Below, piece by piece: positions 62,483 to 64,000 of a stretch of 64,000 nucleotides of DNA (position 1 is its first letter; every line of letters begins with the position of its first letter). Source of the stretch: Solirubrobacteraceae bacterium (lineage in GTDB: Bacteria > Actinomycetota > Thermoleophilia > Solirubrobacterales > Solirubrobacteraceae); NCBI GenBank assembly GCA_030447785.1, contig JAUJOF010000011.1:13204-77203 (forward strand), given 5' to 3'. The position numbers and the translations under genes are program-made. The notes below the pieces were generated by a model. That model made no database searches. It was not told the DNA's origin and saw only the letters and a program-made list of their open reading frames with translations.

Positions 62483-63514
62483 TCAGCCGAAGAAGACCTC
62501 CGCCGTCTCGTAGAGGGAGGGGTCCAGGAGCTTGGGCGCGCGCAGCGCCTCGTCGAGGTCGACGAGCTCGATCCGCGTCCCCCGCAGGGCGACCATGCGC
62601 CCGAAGTCGCCACGGTCGACGGCGTCGACCGCCGCGACGCCGAAGCGGGTGCCCAGCACGCGGTCGTAGGCCAGGGGGGTGCCCCCGCGCTGGACGTGGC
62701 CGAGGATCGTCATGCGACTCTCGAAGCCGGTGCGCTCCTCGATCTCGCGCTCCAGGTGCACGGCGATGCCGCCCAGCCGGGTGTGGCCGAAGGCGTCGGT
62801 GCCCGCGTGCTCGCTCCACACCGCGCCGTCCTTGGGCGTGGCGCCCTCGGCCACCACGACGATCGAGAAGGTCGCGCCGGCCGCCTGGCGGCGGCGCAGG
62901 CGCTCGCAGATCTCGTCGAGGTCGAAGGGCCGCTCGGGCACCAGCACCACGTCGGCGCCGCCGGCGATGCCGGCGTAGGTGGCGATCCAGCCCGCGTGGC
63001 GGCCCATGACCTCCACGACGATCGTGCGGTTGTGCGACTCCGCGGTGGTGTGCACCCGGTCGATGGCGTCCGTGGCGATCTGCACCGCGGTCTGGAAGCC
63101 GAAGGTGAAGTCGGTGCCCGCCAGGTCGTTGTCGATGGTCTTGGGCACCCCGACCACGTCGATGCCCGCGTCGGCCAGCCGGCGGGCCACGCCGAGCGTG
63201 TCCTCGCCCCCGATCGGGATCAGCGCGTCGATCCCCTGGTCGGCCAGGGTGGCGCGCACGCGCTCCAGGCCGTCGTCCTGCTTGAAGGGATTCGTGCGCG
63301 AGGTGCCCAGGATGGTGCCTCCGCGGTGGAGGATCCCCCGGGTCGTCTCGTGGGTGAGCGCCACGCTCTCCCCGGCCAGCACGCCCGCCCAGCCGTGGCG
63401 GAAGCCGACCAGCTCGTGCCCGTGCGCGTTCACGCCCCTGCGCACGATCGCCCGGATCACCGCGTTGAGCCCGGGACAGTCGCCGCCGCCGGTCAGAACC
63501 CCGATTCGCGCCAT
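62483..63514 (-). CDS. 6-phosphofructokinase, predicted PPi-dependent
   Basis: 343 residues. Phosphorylates fructose 6-phosphate. GVLTGGGDCPGLNAVIR, GGEDTLGVA, PKTIDNDLAGTDFTFGF, GRHAGWIA and HVQRGGTPLAYDR are present. At the two donor-deciding sites, D follows GGE (GGEDT) and K is in PKTIDND, the pairing seen in pyrophosphate enzymes, while ATP enzymes have G at both. So pyrophosphate is the likely donor and the reaction reversible. The leader contains a branched RNA fold. Confidence 0.93.
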   Translation of the reverse strand: MARIGVLTGGGDCPGLNAVIRAIVRRGVNAHGHELVGFRHGWAGVLAGESVALTHETTRGILHRGGTILGTSRTNPFKQDDGLERVRATLADQGIDALIPIGGEDTLGVARRLADAGIDVVGVPKTIDNDLAGTDFTFGFQTAVQIATDAIDRVHTTAESHNRTIVVEVMGRHAGWIATYAGIAGGADVVLVPERPFDLDEICERLRRRQAAGATFSIVVVAEGATPKDGAVWSEHAGTDAFGHTRLGGIAVHLEREIEERTGFESRMTILGHVQRGGTPLAYDRVLGTRFGVAAVDAVDRGDFGRMVALRGTRIELVDLDEALRAPKLLDPSLYETAEVFFG

Positions 63515-63655
63515 CGGGTGCGATGCTATACGGACGTTCCAGGTGCCGCGCCGAGGCCCTGGGGGGTCCAGGGAGGCCCCGGCGAAACACTGGGGTGGGG
63601 ACCCTAGTGACAGCGCAGCGGTGGGCCCGCATACTCCGCCTCGTTCGATCAGTCA

Positions 63656-63730
63656 TCAGGGCGACGGGGCGGTAGGCACCAGGGAACAGGTGCCAGGGAC
63701 CGGCAAGAAGCCGTCGCGCCGTCGCCCTGA
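63656..63730 (-). ncRNA. Candidate structured leader RNA of the phosphofructokinase gene
   Basis: TCAGGGCGACGG and CCGTCGCCCTGA form a perfect 12-bp outer stem. On the minus strand it encloses CGGC-TTCTT-GCCG and GGCACC-TGTTCCCT-GGTGCC hairpins, a three-way junction. It lies about 140 nt upstream of pfk in transcription sense. No known riboswitch class recognised. Function inferred from structure only. Confidence 0.45.
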
Positions 63731-63867
63731 CCAGCTGATCGGATGGACAGCAGGCAAGGCGAAGCACGTCTGACCGGAGGCGAGGGGTCGTCCTCCGCCG
63801 GGCAGCGTCGCCGAGCACGGATCGCTCGGGCCTGCCGATCCTCCATCACCTCTCCCAAACGCCCAGA

Positions 63868-63893
63868 CCCGCCCGGTACGGACACCGGGCGGG
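63868..63893. terminator. Hairpin terminator
   Basis: CCCGCCCGGT, loop ACGGAC, ACCGGGCGGG: 10-bp perfect stem 17 bp past the stop of the partial gene at the window edge. Confidence 0.7.
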
Positions 63894-63909
63894 ACGCGGC
63901 GCGTCCGGG

Positions 63910-64000
63910 CTACCCCCTCGCGGCGAGCGGGCGCTTGAAGTACTGGAAGACGATCCAGGTCCCACACGGCACCCATCCCTCGCTCTCCATCTCGTCGCGC
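63910..64000 (-). CDS. C-terminal fragment of an unknown protein (window edge)
   Basis: Minus-strand frame open to the edge: RDEMESEGWVPCGTWIVFQYFKRPLAARG then TAG. Only 30 codons are visible, so family cannot be named. The terminator right after it and sensible composition support a real gene end. Confidence 0.5.
   Translation of the reverse strand, partial: RDEMESEGWVPCGTWIVFQYFKRPLAARG

Larger units (their letters stand above)
63515..63909. other. 395-bp region upstream of phosphofructokinase
   Basis: No ORF with protein-like composition. Contains a 12-bp stem enclosing two hairpins (63656-63730), a further CGGAGG/CCTCCG hairpin near 63785, and a terminator at 63868-63893 for the gene at the edge. 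Confidence 0.6.

Noticed and set aside
61836-63818. 660-aa minus-strand ORF over pfk and the dehydrogenase remnant
   Set aside because: Extremely Arg-rich off-frame read of genes with clear homology.
63515-63909. RNase P, SRP or tmRNA gene upstream of pfk
   Set aside because: None of their conserved core sequences could be found; kept only as an unidentified structured RNA.

Overview
The window is a high-GC chromosomal segment (third codon positions almost always G or C, frequent GTG starts, ATGA/GTGA start-stop overlaps) from a high-GC actinobacterium. Protein flavours (UMF1 transporter, DUF2252, MOSC, DUF4031, zinc-finger Clp ATPase, a single-chain acyl-CoA carboxylase-like giant, PPi-type phosphofructokinase) would suit a soil lineage such as Thermoleophilia/Solirubrobacterales; that placement is inference. 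No rRNA, tRNA, IS element or CRISPR array was recognised.

Layout. 1-3.2 kb: the 3' part of a type I restriction subunit (HsdR) followed by a MazEF-like toxin-antitoxin pair with a perfect inverted-repeat operator. 3.3-13.1 kb: accessory region with a UMF1 transporter, a DrrAB-like ABC exporter, a VapBC pair, an intact SDR plus a collapsed relic of an SDR, an ERCC4-type nuclease, and relics of a HicB antitoxin, a FitA-type antitoxin and a tyrosine integrase. 13.2-31.7 kb: potassium channel, PspC, NUDIX, a 1770-residue acyl-CoA carboxylase-like protein divergent from fabH-fabF, a flippase/DedA fusion, alpha-glucan phosphorylase, GreA. 32-44.5 kb: TerC, acyltransferases, patatin, Rpf-like factor, GGDEF/HD-GYP protein, fatty-acid desaturase, an ABC1-type pseudokinase, and a sensor kinase with an osmoprotectant-binding lipoprotein. 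44.5-54.5 kb: MMPL transporter (broken), two response regulators, TypA, DEAD-box and SNF2 helicases. 54.6-55.7 kb: two adjacent thiol-redox genes, FrnE/DsbA-like and OsmC-like, each with an in-frame TGA exactly at its catalytic cysteine. 55.8-64 kb: PhoD phosphatase, MOSC protein, ClpE-like ATPase, DUF2252, a truncated alcohol dehydrogenase and phosphofructokinase.

The most notable observation is the 54.6-55.7 kb pair. In both genes the TGA replaces the nucleophilic cysteine, the frame continues with clear family homology to a normal stop, and a GC-rich hairpin with a small G-containing apical loop lies 19 or 26 nt downstream, as expected of a bacterial SECIS. I read this as a two-gene selenocysteine redox operon. 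The second is the giant carboxylase-like protein, whose biotin carboxylase domain has lost the ATP-grasp lid and several catalytic residues while the biotinyl site and carboxyltransferase remain.

Several otherwise good genes (ABC permease, ERCC4 nuclease, MMPL, ClpE-like) are split by one- or two-base indels, mostly apparent deletions, some in G runs. Because even a housekeeping-type chaperone is affected, uncorrected assembly indels are a serious alternative to true pseudogenes; each case is flagged.
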